From contig NC_085055.1 of NCBI RefSeq assembly GCF_963662255.1, positions 18,834,704 to 18,898,703 of the forward strand: 64,000 nucleotides of DNA. Direction: 5' to 3'. Every line of letters starts with the position of its first letter. The first letter of the stretch is position 1. Source of the stretch: Cinclus cinclus (taxonomy: Eukaryota > Chordata > Aves > Passeriformes > Cinclidae). A program made the position numbers and the translations under genes. Shown here piece after piece: positions 26,201 to 40,660 of the stretch. The notes beneath the pieces are model-generated. The model did not search any database, was not told where the DNA came from, and saw only the letters and a program-made list of their open reading frames with translations.

Positions 26201-29200
26201 TTTTAGGAATGGATTTCAAAAATTATTTTCTTGAAAGAGAATTCTTATAGTTTGGATTTATTTGCACACTACAGTTTGCCTTAAAAATGCAACAACCTCT
26301 ACAGCTCTGCTGGCTACTAGAACAATACCTGCAAAAAAACAGGCCTTTATGAATGACCACTGTCAAAGTTCATGTTTTTAGTGACATTGATTGGTTTCAG
26401 CAGATAGGATGGCTTCAGTACTCAAAAAAAGATCATTTATTCTGGCAAAACAATGGTCATGAATTATGAAGAGAAATAAATGTGCATTGACTGCAAATCT
26501 TTATATATTGTGGATGTGTTTTGTTACAACATTTTCCCTTTGAGGATCAGAGAGCAAGAAGAACTTAAATCCTGCTCCTACCATGCCTAAAAGATAACAA
26601 AGCTAGCCAGCACATACCCCTTGTCCTTGCTGGTTTATACTGTCACATAGAGCCTGCTGCATGACAGCATCCAGGAAAGCTCTTCCCTCCTCTTCTGCCC
26701 CATGGTGAACCCTGTTACACCAGTTTGGAAAAAAAAAAATTAAAAATCACTTTAAGTAAGAAGCATCTTTGTCTGTAGATTCACACACTCTTTCAAGGTA
26801 GAACTGCCCTCACAAAAAGCAGATTTACTCGACAGCTGCCTCTTTCTGTCCCTAAGAACCTCATTTCTCTTCCCAGCAAAAGCATTTGTGCAGCACCATG
26901 GCAAAACAGATTATGCAGCAGATGGAGAATAAAATCTGACCAGTCAAAAATAGCACTTAATTTTAACTCAGACTAGTTTCCAGTAGTAAATTCCAGCTAA
27001 GACTTCATAAGAAGTGACAGCCTCAGTCTTCCAGCCAAAACATACAACGACAACATAGACAGCTCTTACCAGCATTTCCCATGAGTTAAGGCTTTCTAAG
27101 GGAATGAAGTAGACAAGAAATAGAGAAAGAAACTATGCTGATTCTCAGTGTTCATTAGAGTGGTCCCAGTCCCCTCTACTGAAATCTAAGTAATCTCCCT
27201 AAAGCTGTACAGAAGAAATCACTTCCAGCTCCATGCTCTGAGGATGCTGCATCCATGACCTGGGAGGTTTACAGCATCTAATCTAAGGGAATTGATTCCA
27301 GGGCAGATTAAGAGCTTTCCCCTCTCAAGCTGTTCCTTACACTTCCAAAGTGACTCCAGTAAACATGAATATATGAGTATACCACAAGCTTTGGAGGGTC
27401 AGCAACCATATGCCATAGATGGGCTCTCAACCCAGGCCACAAGGTAAGATTATAAGAAATGTGCTTGCACATCCATCCAACTTAATATGCAAAGAACAAA
27501 GACAATACATGGCCTTAAAAACCTCTCTGGACAACCCCAGAAGAAAAGCCAGCTTCTTCAGAAAGCAATCCAAAGCACTACTAGATTTGCTCTGCCACAC
27601 TGCTGTCACTTACAATTTTCCCTCAAGCCTTTCCCTGCTGTCTTTCTCCTTTCCTTAATTGTTCAGCAATGTTCTCCTGGTCATGCCGCTGTAATATTTG
27701 GCAGCCTGGTTGTGAATGCCCTTATCTTCTGATTCTTTTATTTAATCTTTATGTCCCTTCAGTCTCTTTTCCTCTTTACAGCTCTTCAGAACATTTATTT
27801 GTATCCTAAAATACATTTGGTTCTGTCTGCCTGCCTCATCTCCCATCTATCAGCTCACACATTCTTTAATTCAGCTGCACATTCTCTCATCATTCATCAG
27901 TCCATTTACACATTCTTCTATCCATCCTCACGTTCTCCCTCTCTCTTCTTCTCACTTGCTGTTCTGTCACCTCTCTCATTTTTACAGAGCTCTCCTGCCT
28001 GTCTCCTGTGGGCCCTGCAGGCCTGGCTGTCCCAGAGTACCAAACAGTGTGTTATTGTATACCATCCTGCACTCAGAATTGCCATGAAACATTTCACAGC
28101 TAATCAGACCTGCAGACCCAAGTATGTTTTATACATTCTGTGGTCCTGATTCTGAAATCATTCACTTCACAGTAAATTAAGTCAATGCTAGTGGGAACAT
28201 ACAGGTGTAAAATTAGTTTAAGTAAGATGAAAAAGAACTCATATTTTCTACCAATAACATAACTATTAAAGGGATAAAAAGGAAGCTAGATAAGTCAAAA
28301 TCCAGCAACTGATCTTTGGAGGAGACTGAAAGACCATGGAAGATTGGCGAACGGTTGTTTTCTTAGCAGAAGTGTGGCAAAGAAATACTCCCTGAGCTCA
28401 TGGTATTTAGTCCCAGAGATTGCAATACAATGGAATATGTCTTTCTGAGTACAAAAGGCATGAGAAAGAAGCACTAAAACGGTACAAAATCCAGTACAAA
28501 TACAACTGGCTTCACAGAGGTCCCTCTCAAGGTTCACATGCAAGCACTCTAAGTAATGGAACTAACAGGCAGCAACAGAGTTTGTAACCACCAGGAAAAT
28601 CCATGGAAACAGCAGAAAAATAAAGGCAACGTGTACACCTTCAGTTATCTGCACAGACCTTGCTCTGTTAACAGGCAAGCCACAGAAATGTGGGCAGATT
28701 CTCCCAACATACACAGGTAAGAGCTCTTGCAAGGCAGCTGACAGACATCAGACAGACAGACATCCACAAGACACAAAAAAGCAGATGAAGATTTAATTTG
28801 GTCCTAAGGAATAAGATCTGAAATGGGCCCAGTCTCACGGTCTTCAACAAAGATATAGCCACTGAATTGCATTATAATCAATAAAATTAATCAGGGACAA
28901 GAATATTCACTGGAAAGGTGCAAAGAAAAGAGAGGTTCTGTGTGCCACCCTCAGACAGAAACAGGAAGAAAGATCTTTTGAGGGAGATGCTAGAGGTGTA
29001 GCTGGAGAGAAAGGGACAATCATCAGACAAAGGGGACTGATGACAAATGAAAATCCAAGGAAGAAGAGAATGCAATGTCAACATCCAGAGAACAACAACA
29101 CACAGAAGAAGAAATGAGAGATGAAAAACTGGAACACAGTATTAGTTAAGGATGATCAAGGAATACTACAAGAGAAAGGCACTGAGACTCCATTAAGTTC

Positions 29201-32200
29201 TATAGTTCTATCTCCCAAGTGTAGAAAATAATAAAAAAATCAAACCACCAAGAAACAAAAAAACTGCTCATAGAAAATGCCACATGACCATGAAAAAAAT
29301 TAGATAGGCCCAGAGTCAGCACTATGTAATCACTTATCATCAGGTTAAGAATAGAGACATGAAAGGACATTACAGACTAAACTACAAACACCAACCATAA
29401 CATTATGCAGAAATTCTGTCCTCCTGTTTTGCTAATCTCAACAGTTTCACCAAAAGAGTAAAGTTTGGTGAAGCAAAAGAATGAAATTCAAGTGGTTCTT
29501 TCATAAAGAATAGAGAAAGGAAAGCCAGGAACGCTGAATGAGGAAAATCAAGATCTGACAGAAAACACTCAAGAAGCCATCCATTGTAACAAAAGAAGAA
29601 ATAACAGAATTTTGCTTTCCCAAACAGCTACCACATCTTGGAGAGCTTGAAATGCAGTTAAGTGGAACCCAGTGGAGGCCACAGAGAGGAAGAGAGGGCA
29701 GTGGAGGTTATTTGAACCCAGGAATATGCATCTTAACTGACACAGAATCATGTTCAGCAAATGTTTCAGAGGTAATGGAATGCAGATTTAAAGATTATGG
29801 AAGAATTAAGGGGCAAATGAGTTCAAAGAGACCTCATTGACCCTGCCATTCATTCCTAACCTCTAAAATACTTCCAGCATATGATGAAAGCAGCAACATA
29901 GTCTTTGCATAGCCTTGTTTATTAACTAATTATTTAAGACCACAATCATAATGAGAACTACAGAAACAGCATTGAGAACATATTGTCATTCACCAGATCA
30001 AGTTACAGTCACAGAAAACTATTTTTGCGTCTATTTCCCTCCTCCAAACTCCTAGAGCATTATGATGATGTGCTAATGGCTTGAAAGTACCTTTGGCAAG
30101 TTGGTACAAGGCTCAGCTTTCTCTGATAATCAGCAGCTTGAATGAGCCCATAACGATGCTTTCTTTCCATGCAGTTCTGGGCCCTTCCCCTCTCCAGAGC
30201 ATTCATTTGGATTTGATCTCATTGCCTTCTCCAGAGGGGACTACCCACAGTGTGCAGAGATGGGGAAGATGGGGAAGAACGGGTTTAGGATGTAATTTGC
30301 ATTTCCAGGTGGGAGTTTTCTGGGCCAAATATTTCCTAAGCCTATACTTGTCTAATGCAGTTCAGCATTTGAATAACAGAAATGGATGGGTTTTGATGTA
30401 ACTGCAACCACTTGGAAGGAAAAAAACACCACTAAACAAATCCAACCAGCCCCAAAACTCTATATATCAATTCTTACCTATGTTAAACATGCATGAGTGT
30501 TTAACAGAGCAAATCTGAGCTGGCTAAGGGACGGTAGCAACATGAATATTAAAAATATTGCAATGGCATCGGTTAGCATTCATTTTTACAGAGAAACACT
30601 CGTGTTCTGATCATACTATGGAATAAACAAAAATAACAGTACTGCCCAACACTACAGTGATGGACACAACCACAGACATGAACAGGTTTCTGAAGACAGA
30701 TGAAAACAACCAGAGCCACCCCCATCCATCTCTCCAGTGCAGCTCTTCCCTACCACAGTGCCAGACAGGGCTGACAAGGGCCCATGGAGTGGGAGTCACT
30801 TGTCCCTCAGCATCCCAGCAGCTCAGTCAGGACACACATCACAACAGCAGCTGAGCCTTGGTCTTGGGACTCCTGAGTGAAAAAGCCACAGCACAAAGCA
30901 AAAAAGCTTAAACCCAAATAGGGAGCAAGTGCACAGTGAAAGAAATGGAGAAACAATTAATAAACCATCTGAGAGACCAAGGGGCATTGCTAAAGGCTTT
31001 TGCAGTCCACAAAACAACTGAGAAGGAGTTAAACTAAGCATAGAAGCCAGGATCTACCTTCTGCCACTATGGTAGAACTGCAAAGGGATGGGGAGTGAGG
31101 AGTGTATTCAAACTTTTTGGTTTACTGTAGGTGCAGAAGAAATTGCAGGCAACCTCACCTCTCATTGAATATCTGTCACTGGGAGAGAACGCTGCACTGT
31201 CCATGCTGGGCTTCCATGATTAGACATCAAACTTCTACATCTGGACACCTGTGCTGTAACACTGAATCCTTACCACACCACCCAAGAATACAGAGCCAAA
31301 ATTATACAAAAATACGAAGCATGCAGACAGTGACAGAGAGCAGTCACAATGTGAGCATGATACAACACCAGCTGGTCTCTAGGACCATTTCTTTTCATTT
31401 GATCTATTGCAAAGTTTGTATTTTTGTCACTCCACTTCCTTTACAGACTTGGGGACAGCATACCAGTTGTACTGAATTTCCAGCTGCCACAGCCCAAACG
31501 AGGGCTGTTACATGTCAGAATTTAGAGTTAAACATGCAGAATGCAGAGAGCAGTCACAATACCTCCTTTATGATGTTAATGAAAACACAAATAATGTAAT
31601 TTTAAAACCCCCATCTAAAGTAAAAATAGCCATAGAGACTGTATGAGGCAAAATGAGAACTACATTTCAGCAAAACTGCACATGCTCCTGTAGCCAGACA
31701 AGAAAAACCTTCTCCTTTCCTCAGTGGGATATTAAACTTTATAGCTGTACTTCTTATTTCTAGATGGTTCTTTGAATGCATAGCTTCTGACTTCCCTAAT
31801 TTCTTTTGTATGTAGTAAGTTTTGATTTTTTTTTAATATTTTTTTAAGAGCTGCTCTGTCATAAATCAGTCCAGTCTTTGGAGGTCTTAAAAAATTTAAC
31901 AGTTACGACTGCAGTATTCATAAATACTTTTATGATCCCTTCTAGGCTTTGTGGAATGCCTTGACATTCACATCTCGAACTTGGCACAAAAACCACCATG
32001 TCTTTGGGCATGTGCAAGCACACACCCACACACACACACAGTCTCTCACTCAGGCTGTTTAGCCAAGGAGAGCCTGTGCACACTCCTGGTGTGCAGCAAG
32101 TGCCACCAGTGCTATGGTGTGACACCACTCATTTCTCACAGGGAAGAGCCAGACTCCCTAAAGATGGATTCTGTGTCACTGGCTGACCCCTCCACACCTG

Positions 32201-35200
32201 CACACCGCCTCCCTGCTCCTTCCAGAGAGCACAGGGAGCCCCTGGGAGAAAGAGAGAGAGATCATCACACTCCCCATAACGAGTGGGTGATGATCTTTGA
32301 GCCCCACCAGCTGCAGAAAGGAATGTGAGCCCAGAGCAGGAGCTGCGAGCCACAAGGAGCCAAGCAGGGGCTGAGGGAATGAGGGCTTGGCTTAAGGTGT
32401 ACAATGATAACTGGTGGGTCTGTTTGTAGCTGTGAAAGAGGACATGAATTGCTGCAACACACAGGGCTTGCAAGCCATTCTCTGGAGACTGGAACCAAGT
32501 CCCTGTAGGAAATTTTGGGGAACACAGTCAAACACTGGCTTTCCTCAAATGTCATCATTTCCACTGGACACATGTAAGCACAGGAATGTGTGTGATTCCA
32601 CTGCAAGGTGAGTCAGCCACACATTCTATCAAACGTTAAGCTTCAGACGTAAAACAGGCTCATGCCACAAAACCATATCTAGTTCTAATCCTTTTACTGC
32701 TGCTAAACTAGACATTTCTCTAGTTTTTAATTGAGTTCTAATTGCAGTTGTTTCTAACGAATGCGTTGCAGCTGTGGGAAGTATCTGAAAGAATCAGTAG
32801 CTGTTTTGTAGGGATCTCAGATGAAACATTCCACGTGTGGTCCTTTGAGACTGCCCCACAGCAAAAGCTGGGAAAGCCAAAACACAACAGGAAAGTCCAT
32901 GGGGAGCTATGTACATGCTCACGTACATGCAAGGTGTGTTGGCTGTTTCAAAGCTCAGGGAGGGCAAGGATCAGGTCTAGCAAACAGAGCTAAAATCAGC
33001 TGGAGAAAAGCACAAACATTACATACAGCATTTGGAGAAACAACTGAACCCCAGCTACCAAGGACACAATGCAAAAATTGAACACCGCACACACACACTA
33101 CCATCAGCTATCCCCTTAAATCCAAAGAGCTGAGGGTCTGGGCCTGGATTTGATTGCCACCATAATTCATGAGACAAGTCAGGACTAGTGCTTTGATTCA
33201 CATCTAATAGTACCAATTTAAGTTACTTCTGTGACATCTGAGCACCGCAGAACTGAAGTCTTGAGACTGTTTATTCTTATGAAGTGAGTCAATAGAGAAG
33301 ACTTCCTTGGATTTATGTGTATTCCCCCAAAATTAACATTTATCACAGCAAAAAAATTAACTGCAAATTCTGTTGAGGAGGCATGAGACTCTTCTAATTA
33401 TATTGAGAATGCTTTGGCAATATAACACTGATTATATTAAGACTTCTATGATGCAGTGTTAGTACATATAAGAATATCTGTAGAAGAATCACACAGACTC
33501 ATGGGGGGAAAGTATGAGCTTAGGGTTCCCAGAGTTTGCTGTATTTGCAATTCATGCTGAATATGTTCCCTGTCAAGCTGTCATTACACTCGGAGTTGAT
33601 TTTCCTGCTATCGATCCTCTCCCTGTTTATTCTTTTTCTCCCTCTTCAGCTGCCCCAGGGGTTTTGGAAAACAATAACAACCAAAACTATAACAAAGAAC
33701 TTGAAGTCCCAAACAAATTTTGCACACGTTCATTCCATAACCATCAGCCAGCCTGACTTCTACAGCCCCACCCAAATTTCCATTAAAGTTGCCGTGCATT
33801 TGAATAATGAGTCACTGTTTAAAGAGGGAAAGAGGCACAGTGCATTCACGTTGAAGAGGCACTAAAATCAAATAAAGATCCATTACAGCATAGGTGTTGG
33901 TAACACTATAGCTGCTGTAAAGCACACACCTTTGTTTCTGAAAACAAAATCTAACAAGGGCAGAAGCATGGCCCACAAATTACGTGTCACATTTTGGTAA
34001 GGAATGAATTAAATGCCCCGTATAAGATAAGACTGTTACAGAAAAGGGTAAAGGATTGTGAAAGAGGTACAATTCCCCCAGAGCACTTGAATTACATTCT
34101 ATGCTCAACAGCAAGATTTGTCAATAGCAATAATTCTGAAAGTGAAAGAGTCGTATGTAGAGTCTTTCCATCAGCCTTTTCTGACACATTATTCTTTCTA
34201 TTCTTTTTTTATTTACTCTCTTTGCATTTCTCCAAGCTGGTTTTGGCTGAGATACAGCACAGGAAAAAGCAGACCAAAGTGTGTGTAAGCCTGCATGTAA
34301 GATCCTTCTGGCACGCAGTGATGGAACACCCTCTCCTGGAGAAACAGACACACTTCCTCTGCTCCAGCAGTGGAAGAAAGGGAAATGAGTGATACTCCTG
34401 GGATCTGCAGACAAACTACCACAACGAATCTTGATACAGTGACAATAAGTAGGAATGCTTCCCCTTGAGGTACACAAGATTCTTCTCTGGACTGAAAAGG
34501 ACACTGTTAGATACAGCACCCTTCAGAAAAATCACATTTAAGCAATTAACAGTATACTAGAATCATAAAAAAAAGAACCTCTAGATGAAATAAGTCAGGA
34601 TTTTTGACTCAAATTCAGATCTTCCACAAGGGGGATCCCATTGGTGGACTGACTCCCTGCATCACAAAATACATCATTTTGAACCAGGCAGAATATCACC
34701 ATTCAGGTGGCTACCTCCTAAAGTTAAAAATTAAAATAGCTCAGTTGGAAAAAAGGGGTCTTGGCTAAAAGTCGAAGTTCTACACATTTCCTTCACTCAC
34801 TTCTTTAAGATGTCATAGTTTCACCTCATTATAGATTATGGCACTTCTCATTAATCCACTCATATTTGCTTAGAATGTCATTTGCAAATTTTATAAACAG
34901 CTTTCATACTTCTCAAAGGAATGCCTCCAAGAGGCAATACATTAATCAACATACTACTGCCTGTGGATGACTAAGAAAGCAGTGGATAGAGCAGGGATCT
35001 GTGGTGCCAGTGACCAGGCTACAGGTGACAGTGTGGTAAGTTACTGACTGCCTGTAGCCTTTAAAAATGAAAGAACTCTACAGGTACAGGGCTCCCGAAT
35101 GAGCAGCATGGATTCCAACATGGAATATTTACACTGGCAGCAATATCTCAGACACCACAGTGGAACAAACACCTGGACAATTCATTTTTCCCCCTGAGGT

Positions 35201-37564
35201 GGCTGGCAGCTCTGCTGTGTGCAGAAAGCAGGACAGCTTCTGACCTGGACACTGCTGACTTGTACCTTAACTAGATGCAAAAAAGAATGCAAGAAGAGAG
35301 AAAAATTGGAGTTCAGTGTGGTCACTGATGTGAATTTTCAACTTCATTTGACATTGCTAACATTGCTCTCATTTGGAGAGTTTCTAACCACGGCCTCCTG
35401 TGCTATGACAAGTTTGTAATAAATTACAAATGATCAAACTGCAGGTACTTCTCTCAGTTTGCAGCCCAATTTAGAAAAAATCAGTGGAAAAACAGCAGCA
35501 GCACATGGCTCAGGCTATGCCAGATCAAAGGGGAATTATTCCTTGCAGCTCCAGGAACATTCAGGCACTGTTTACCTCAAGGCAAGAATGAATAGCAAGG
35601 ATAAGGCACTGAAGACCCTAGGAAGTCCTCACAGCCTTAAAAAGTCTGCAGAGAAAATTTCTAAGATGCATTAAACACAAAGGTTCTCAGTGCCCAAGGC
35701 AAACTGGAAAATATTCCTTCCCTCGAGTTACTTAATGCTAAATCATCACCTGCAGGTTCAAGCTGTCATTTCACACTGAGTCACATCTCACAGAGTCAGG
35801 AGTTCTCCTCAAATTATTTACTTTCCCCCTCCCCACCCCAACACACACAGTGGTTTCTCATACAAGCATTAGCAGAATATGAATTACTTCTAGGAAGGAG
35901 TGAGACTTACATTCAAATATAACATAGATTAAAGCCCTGATTAAATTCAGCCACAGCCTTCCAGTCACTTCAAACAGTTCTACATTCAAATACAGTTCAG
36001 GATTTATAAAGAAAAAGAAAATTCTCAGCGTTTCCTGGTGTAGGGGTTAGCCTAAGAATCTGTTATTTGGTCTATAAACAGTAAGAATGCACACTCAAGG
36101 GTCAGAGGCAAGATGCAAATTAAATACAACCAATTCAAGATGCTCCTGTACTGAAGGCTTGATGGCATCCAACTGGCTCTAGGAAAAGGTCTAGAGAAGG
36201 TTGTGGTGAGGATCAGGGAGACAAGACTTCTGTTCTTTCACTGTCTAGTCAAAGAACTTTGTCTGGCTCATTTCAGTGAAAGGGTCATCTCCCACAGTAC
36301 ACACTCTTGCATTATGGCAATGGGATCTAATCTCAGCTGGCAGCCTCATGACTAAAAATATAAACACATTAAAGATGGTGGTCCTAAGTAAGGCATTTAA
36401 ATTATCCTTCTGATCATCATGTGAGCCAGATAAATGGAGAAGAACCACAGGAAATCATTATCAGTCTAAGGAACCAGAAAAACCTGAGTTACACACAAGA
36501 ACTTAAGGCAGTCTGTAATGTTCCACATCCAGTATAAAGCCAAAATTCAGGTTATAGATGTTAAAGTCCTGCATTCTGTGTTAGGAGTAGTGTGCAAATC
36601 ACAAATCTATGAAACAGGGAACGCTTCCTTAAAGAGAAAGTCTTAACTCTGCTGCACTATTAATTAATTACAAACCGGATTCCTGAAGACAAATCCTTTA
36701 TAAATTGTAAAAAAACTGTAAAGCCAAAGAGCCTTTCAGCAGCCCAGCATACAGATCAACCCTTCACCACAGCCTACAGATTGACAGACCCTAGGTAATG
36801 CCTCATTTACAAAAACACAGTGAAGGATGGCACACCCTTGGCATCAGCTAACTGCAAGTTACCTCTTTTTTCACTGACTCTTCCCAAAACAGAAGACGAA
36901 AGGCTTTCCACTGAAGGTAACTGTGTAATAGGAGCACATGCTTTCAGAGCCCATACACACCTGACCAGCACACAGGACTCAGCAATTGCTCCTAAATGGC
37001 ACAGACTCTTTCTTTAATCAGTAGGACCTTCCTGCTGCTCTACTTTCACAGGGAGAGCTGACCTGAGCTTAAGGAAAGCTGATTGCTCTATGTATACACT
37101 CATCTAGTGCATTTATGTTTTAAGTTTTGGCAAAACCCACAAGTAAGCATAACAGTTTAGCATCCCCAAAAAGTTAAATAATCAGCCAGGTTCATAAAAA
37201 TCTTTCCAAACAGTATCTCATTTCTGCTGTGCATTTTATCCAGAGGAATCTTGAAGGGACTTTGAAATATGCAACAAAGCACAGAATAGATTATAAAAAT
37301 TATATTATCATTTCCCTCTCAGATGAGCTCTAGTGCCTGTTTGACACTGAGCAGAATCACTGCACAGCAGGCTGCAGCTGGAAGCAGAACAGCTTTTTAT
37401 ACAGAAACTGCAGGTGGGGCTCAGAGTCAATATAATTACAGAGTTTGGAATTTCATCAGAATCCTAAGGATGACATTCACTGCTTCTTGTGAAAGTCTGT
37501 AAAGTTTAAATTATTAAAAAGGTTTTCCTCCAGCCATTCTTATTTTGGATTGACATTACTTCAC
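20210..37564. other. Long stretch with no recognised gene
   Basis: About 17 kb without a recognisable coding exon or mobile element. Exon-like spots with good borders but very short frames occur on the minus strand (about 20597-20647, 24482-24538, 27070-27095). I do not call them. A 17-bp direct repeat lies at 31334-31350 and 31544-31560, and a short CA run near 32026-32040. Confidence 0.6.
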
Positions 37565-37820
37565 TCAACTCTCAATTTCAGTGGTGAGTAAAGTCACAAA
37601 GGAATTGTGCTCTGGTAGAGCTTCCCAACAGGTATTGCATGTTGGAATGAGATTGGGATTTTCAATGAGAGTGCAGAGGAACCTTTCCAAAGTTTGGTTC
37701 ACATCTGTGAAGGGGCCATGCTCGTTACTAAAAACACCCACCAGGGAGGTGCATGTATCATTCCTTAATGCAAATAGCATGCTAACATTTCCAGAAGATT
37801 CATCTGAAGTTGCTTCTTCT
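37565..37820 (-). CDS. Candidate coding exon with OSTM1-like cysteine pattern
   Basis: On the minus strand a pyrimidine-rich acceptor ('ctctgctttctcgatgtcaag') is followed by an 85-codon frame ending in TGA. Key features are NDTCTSLVGVFSNEHG, sequons NDT and NQT, and NQTLERFLCTLIENPNLIP followed by TCNTCW. The order C-x2-L-x3-F-x-N, N-x-T/S-x6-C, then a C-x2-C after 11-12 residues resembles the lumenal domain of OSTM1 as I remember it. It enters in phase 2, the phase left by the donor at 46820, so the CpG-island exon could join to it in frame. There is no convincing donor before the stop. The plus strand is also open here for about 90 codons, which weakens the case. Confidence 0.2.
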
Positions 37821-38053
37821 CTTGACATCGAGAAAGCAGAGTGCCATGGCAAAAAATAATTTGGAACTTACCTGCCTGTTGTCCTTACAGAAACCTCTCT
37901 CTTCAGGCCAGCTCCATGGGAGTATAAGCAAAACCTGGAAATGGTGCTTTACCTGCACAGCATTTATGGACAAGTGTCTATTGATGGAAAAGAACAGAGA
38001 AAAAATAGGCTCAGGATTTTAGAAGCCTGGTGCTTGTGCATTTTTATCTTACC

Positions 38054-40565
38054 TCTGATCAACTTCAGTGTCTTCAGAACAGTCTTAAACTTCCCACAGA
38101 GGATCTCTTTCCTCTGCTGGTCATATATTTTCACAAAATCTGTGGAGTTTGGTGACCTCTACATTCCTGACAAATGTTGTTGAAATCCACCCAGGTTCAA
38201 AATTCACCAAGGGGAGACCTCTCCCCAGACCAGTGCCAGGTGTGGTTACCATAACCTTTCCTGTGCTGAGATGCAGCCAGTAGAGCAGATTCAGTCCAGG
38301 ACCAGATTAAAGAACCAAAGCTTTGTGCTCTTTTCTCCCACACATCCAACAAATCAGTGATTTACAGAGCTGGCCCACCAGGGTAACAGCAGATATTGAC
38401 ATTCTGTCAGCCTGAGAAAACTCTTCCAGAGAGAAGACATCTGCTGAGAGTGTTTGATAAGGAAACTTCACTCTCTCCCACTGGCAAAGTCATTTTTTGT
38501 TCCAAACATCTGAAGGAGGCAACAACCAAAGTCTTTACCTATCTCTGTCCAGATGAACTGTACCAATCCCAGAAGTCCTGATAGAAACTGCATTGATAAA
38601 TGCTGCAACAAGCCTTAAATTTTAGATCGATATTTAGCAGGACTGTAATTTCCTCTCTCAGTGAAGTGTTCTCAATAAAAATACTACATTCCATACAGGG
38701 AACCTCACTGGAAAATCACATAAGGAAATTTTGAAAATTCACATTTGGGAGGGCCTGAGGAAAGAGAACAGTGCACACAGGGCAAAGTGTTTTATTCAGT
38801 CCCAATTCTGACTTGACAAATTTGAGGTCTGGGTGAAAATAAGAAACAGTGAACAAAGCTTTATGAGAAACCCCTATAAGATATTGTATTTACATGCAGG
38901 CACACAAACAAATGCACATGAACTCAGAGGCACCATTTGGATTCTGGAAAAGCCAAACTTTGCAACAAGATTAAATAAGAAATTAAAATTCATAAATTTA
39001 TAAAATTTCTAAACAGAGTGGATCAGGGATGCAATAAGCCCTTCTCCATCCTTTGTCTGGAAAAGAATCCCCCACACAAGCCTATCAATATTTTGGAGTT
39101 CCTTGAGTGGTCACTGATTTAAGAGAAAAATATATCAGCCTCTTTAGAAAGAGAGAAAACGGCGAGGGGAGGGGATGGGTACAAAGGAAGTAATGAAAGG
39201 TAACAGATTAAGATGATACAGATTTTTCCCTGAGGAGGTTTTTGGCAGGAAGCCAGTAATGAAATCTACATTTGTACACTCCATTGGGAACTGAGAGAAA
39301 CCTCAGCCCTGCCAAACTCTGTGGCTTCATTTTGATGGATGAAAAGGCTTTAGATAGCTGTCTGTGCATGGCTGGAAGACTTGGAGAAATGTACAGCTTC
39401 CAAACACCCAAATTCATAAGTCATTTGCCAGGAGGTTACCACCATACATGCCAGAAGTAGTGGACATTGGGGAAGTATTTCCATAGACTCAAAGAAAAAT
39501 AAAGGATGAGAGAGACTTGGAAGTCACCTCTTCATCTCCTAGTTACAGAACAAAATAAATGCTCATGGAGGTGTTTGTATCTCCTGTTCCTAAAGACACT
39601 GAGGGTCTGTGACTTCACACCTCTCCCACCAGCTCATCCCATCACTCTGCCAGACTTACTCCCACGATTTCTTTCTTAAATGCCCAGCTTGAGTATTTTT
39701 AACTACAATTACTTCTACCCCTAACCACAAGGAAGAAGAGATTCAAATACTTTTTTTTTTTCTTTTTTTCCGTATTTCCCTCTGGACTCTCCCTCCAGGT
39801 TGCTCAACCATAGATTTGAGTTTTCTCACTCTTCTGGATGTTCAAAAGAGGACATGGCACTTGAGGCAGGTCCTTCACCAGCACTGAGGGAGAGGGAGGA
39901 TGGCTCCCTGCCTTCCCTGTCCACACCACTTCCTTAGTGCATCGTCCTTTCCTCCCTTGGATCTCCCTCCTGCAGTCCCCAGCCAGCAACATCACCTGGC
40001 TCTGGTTCTCTCTCACACAAGCCTCAGGAACACATCCTGATCCCATCCAGGCTCTGAGAAAGAACCTCCCTTCCTCCCTTGTCAGTGTTGTTGCTAAATA
40101 GTTGTATTTTGTCTTAATTAGTATACCCTGCAGGGCGCTTATTCTTTGGAGTTATCCTGGGAGTTATTTCTAATAAATATAGATGAGAGAAACCTTCAAA
40201 GGTTGCACCAGGTATTTTAACACCATTTCATACTGGTGAAATAATATGTTTCAATGTGCTTGAGAGCTCCAAGGGGCCAAAGCAATTGTGACTGCTTCCA
40301 TGATGAATTGAAAGCTTAAGAGAATGAGGATGAAACATGTTTCATACCCAATCCATATTCATTATTTAACAGCACACAGGATTGAGAAAACATGACCTGG
40401 ATTCTGTACCAATGAAACAATGTCATTTAAAAAAAGAAACTAAAGCAAATACTACATTTCCTATTCCATAGCAACTAGTAAATTGTTCACAGTATGTCTA
40501 GAGTTAGAAGTGTGCACAACTAAACCATTTACTAATCTGTCATCTTTCCATCCACAAAGTAACCA
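38054..40565. other. No gene recognised
   Basis: Includes one short minus-strand frame ending at a donor-like site (about 38151-38053) that I could not link to a neighbour in phase. The sequence near 39480-39560 weakly resembles an old LINE tail, too diverged to call. Confidence 0.6.
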
Positions 40566-40660
40566 TAGAGGATTGTAGAATACCCTGGGCTGAAGGATCA
40601 TCAATCCAGCTTCATATTCTCAGTGCCATATCCAGGAATGTTCTAAGGGATTTCATAGCA
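40566..40660 (-). mobile_element. Short CR1 3' end (minus strand)
   Basis: The plus strand reads 'catagaggattgtagaataccctgggctgaaggatcatcaatccagct', the reverse complement of a CR1 3' tail in which 'ggatcatcgagtccagctcc' normally follows 'agaatatcctgag'. Only about 95 bp is recognisable. Confidence 0.55.

Noticed and set aside
38053..38151. Minus-strand exon-like frame (NSTDFVKIYDQQRKEIL...) ending at a gtaaga donor
   Set aside because: There is a stop immediately upstream and a poor acceptor. Its phase does not match the neighbouring candidates, and a 33-codon frame is expected by chance. The CUB-like look was too weak to claim.
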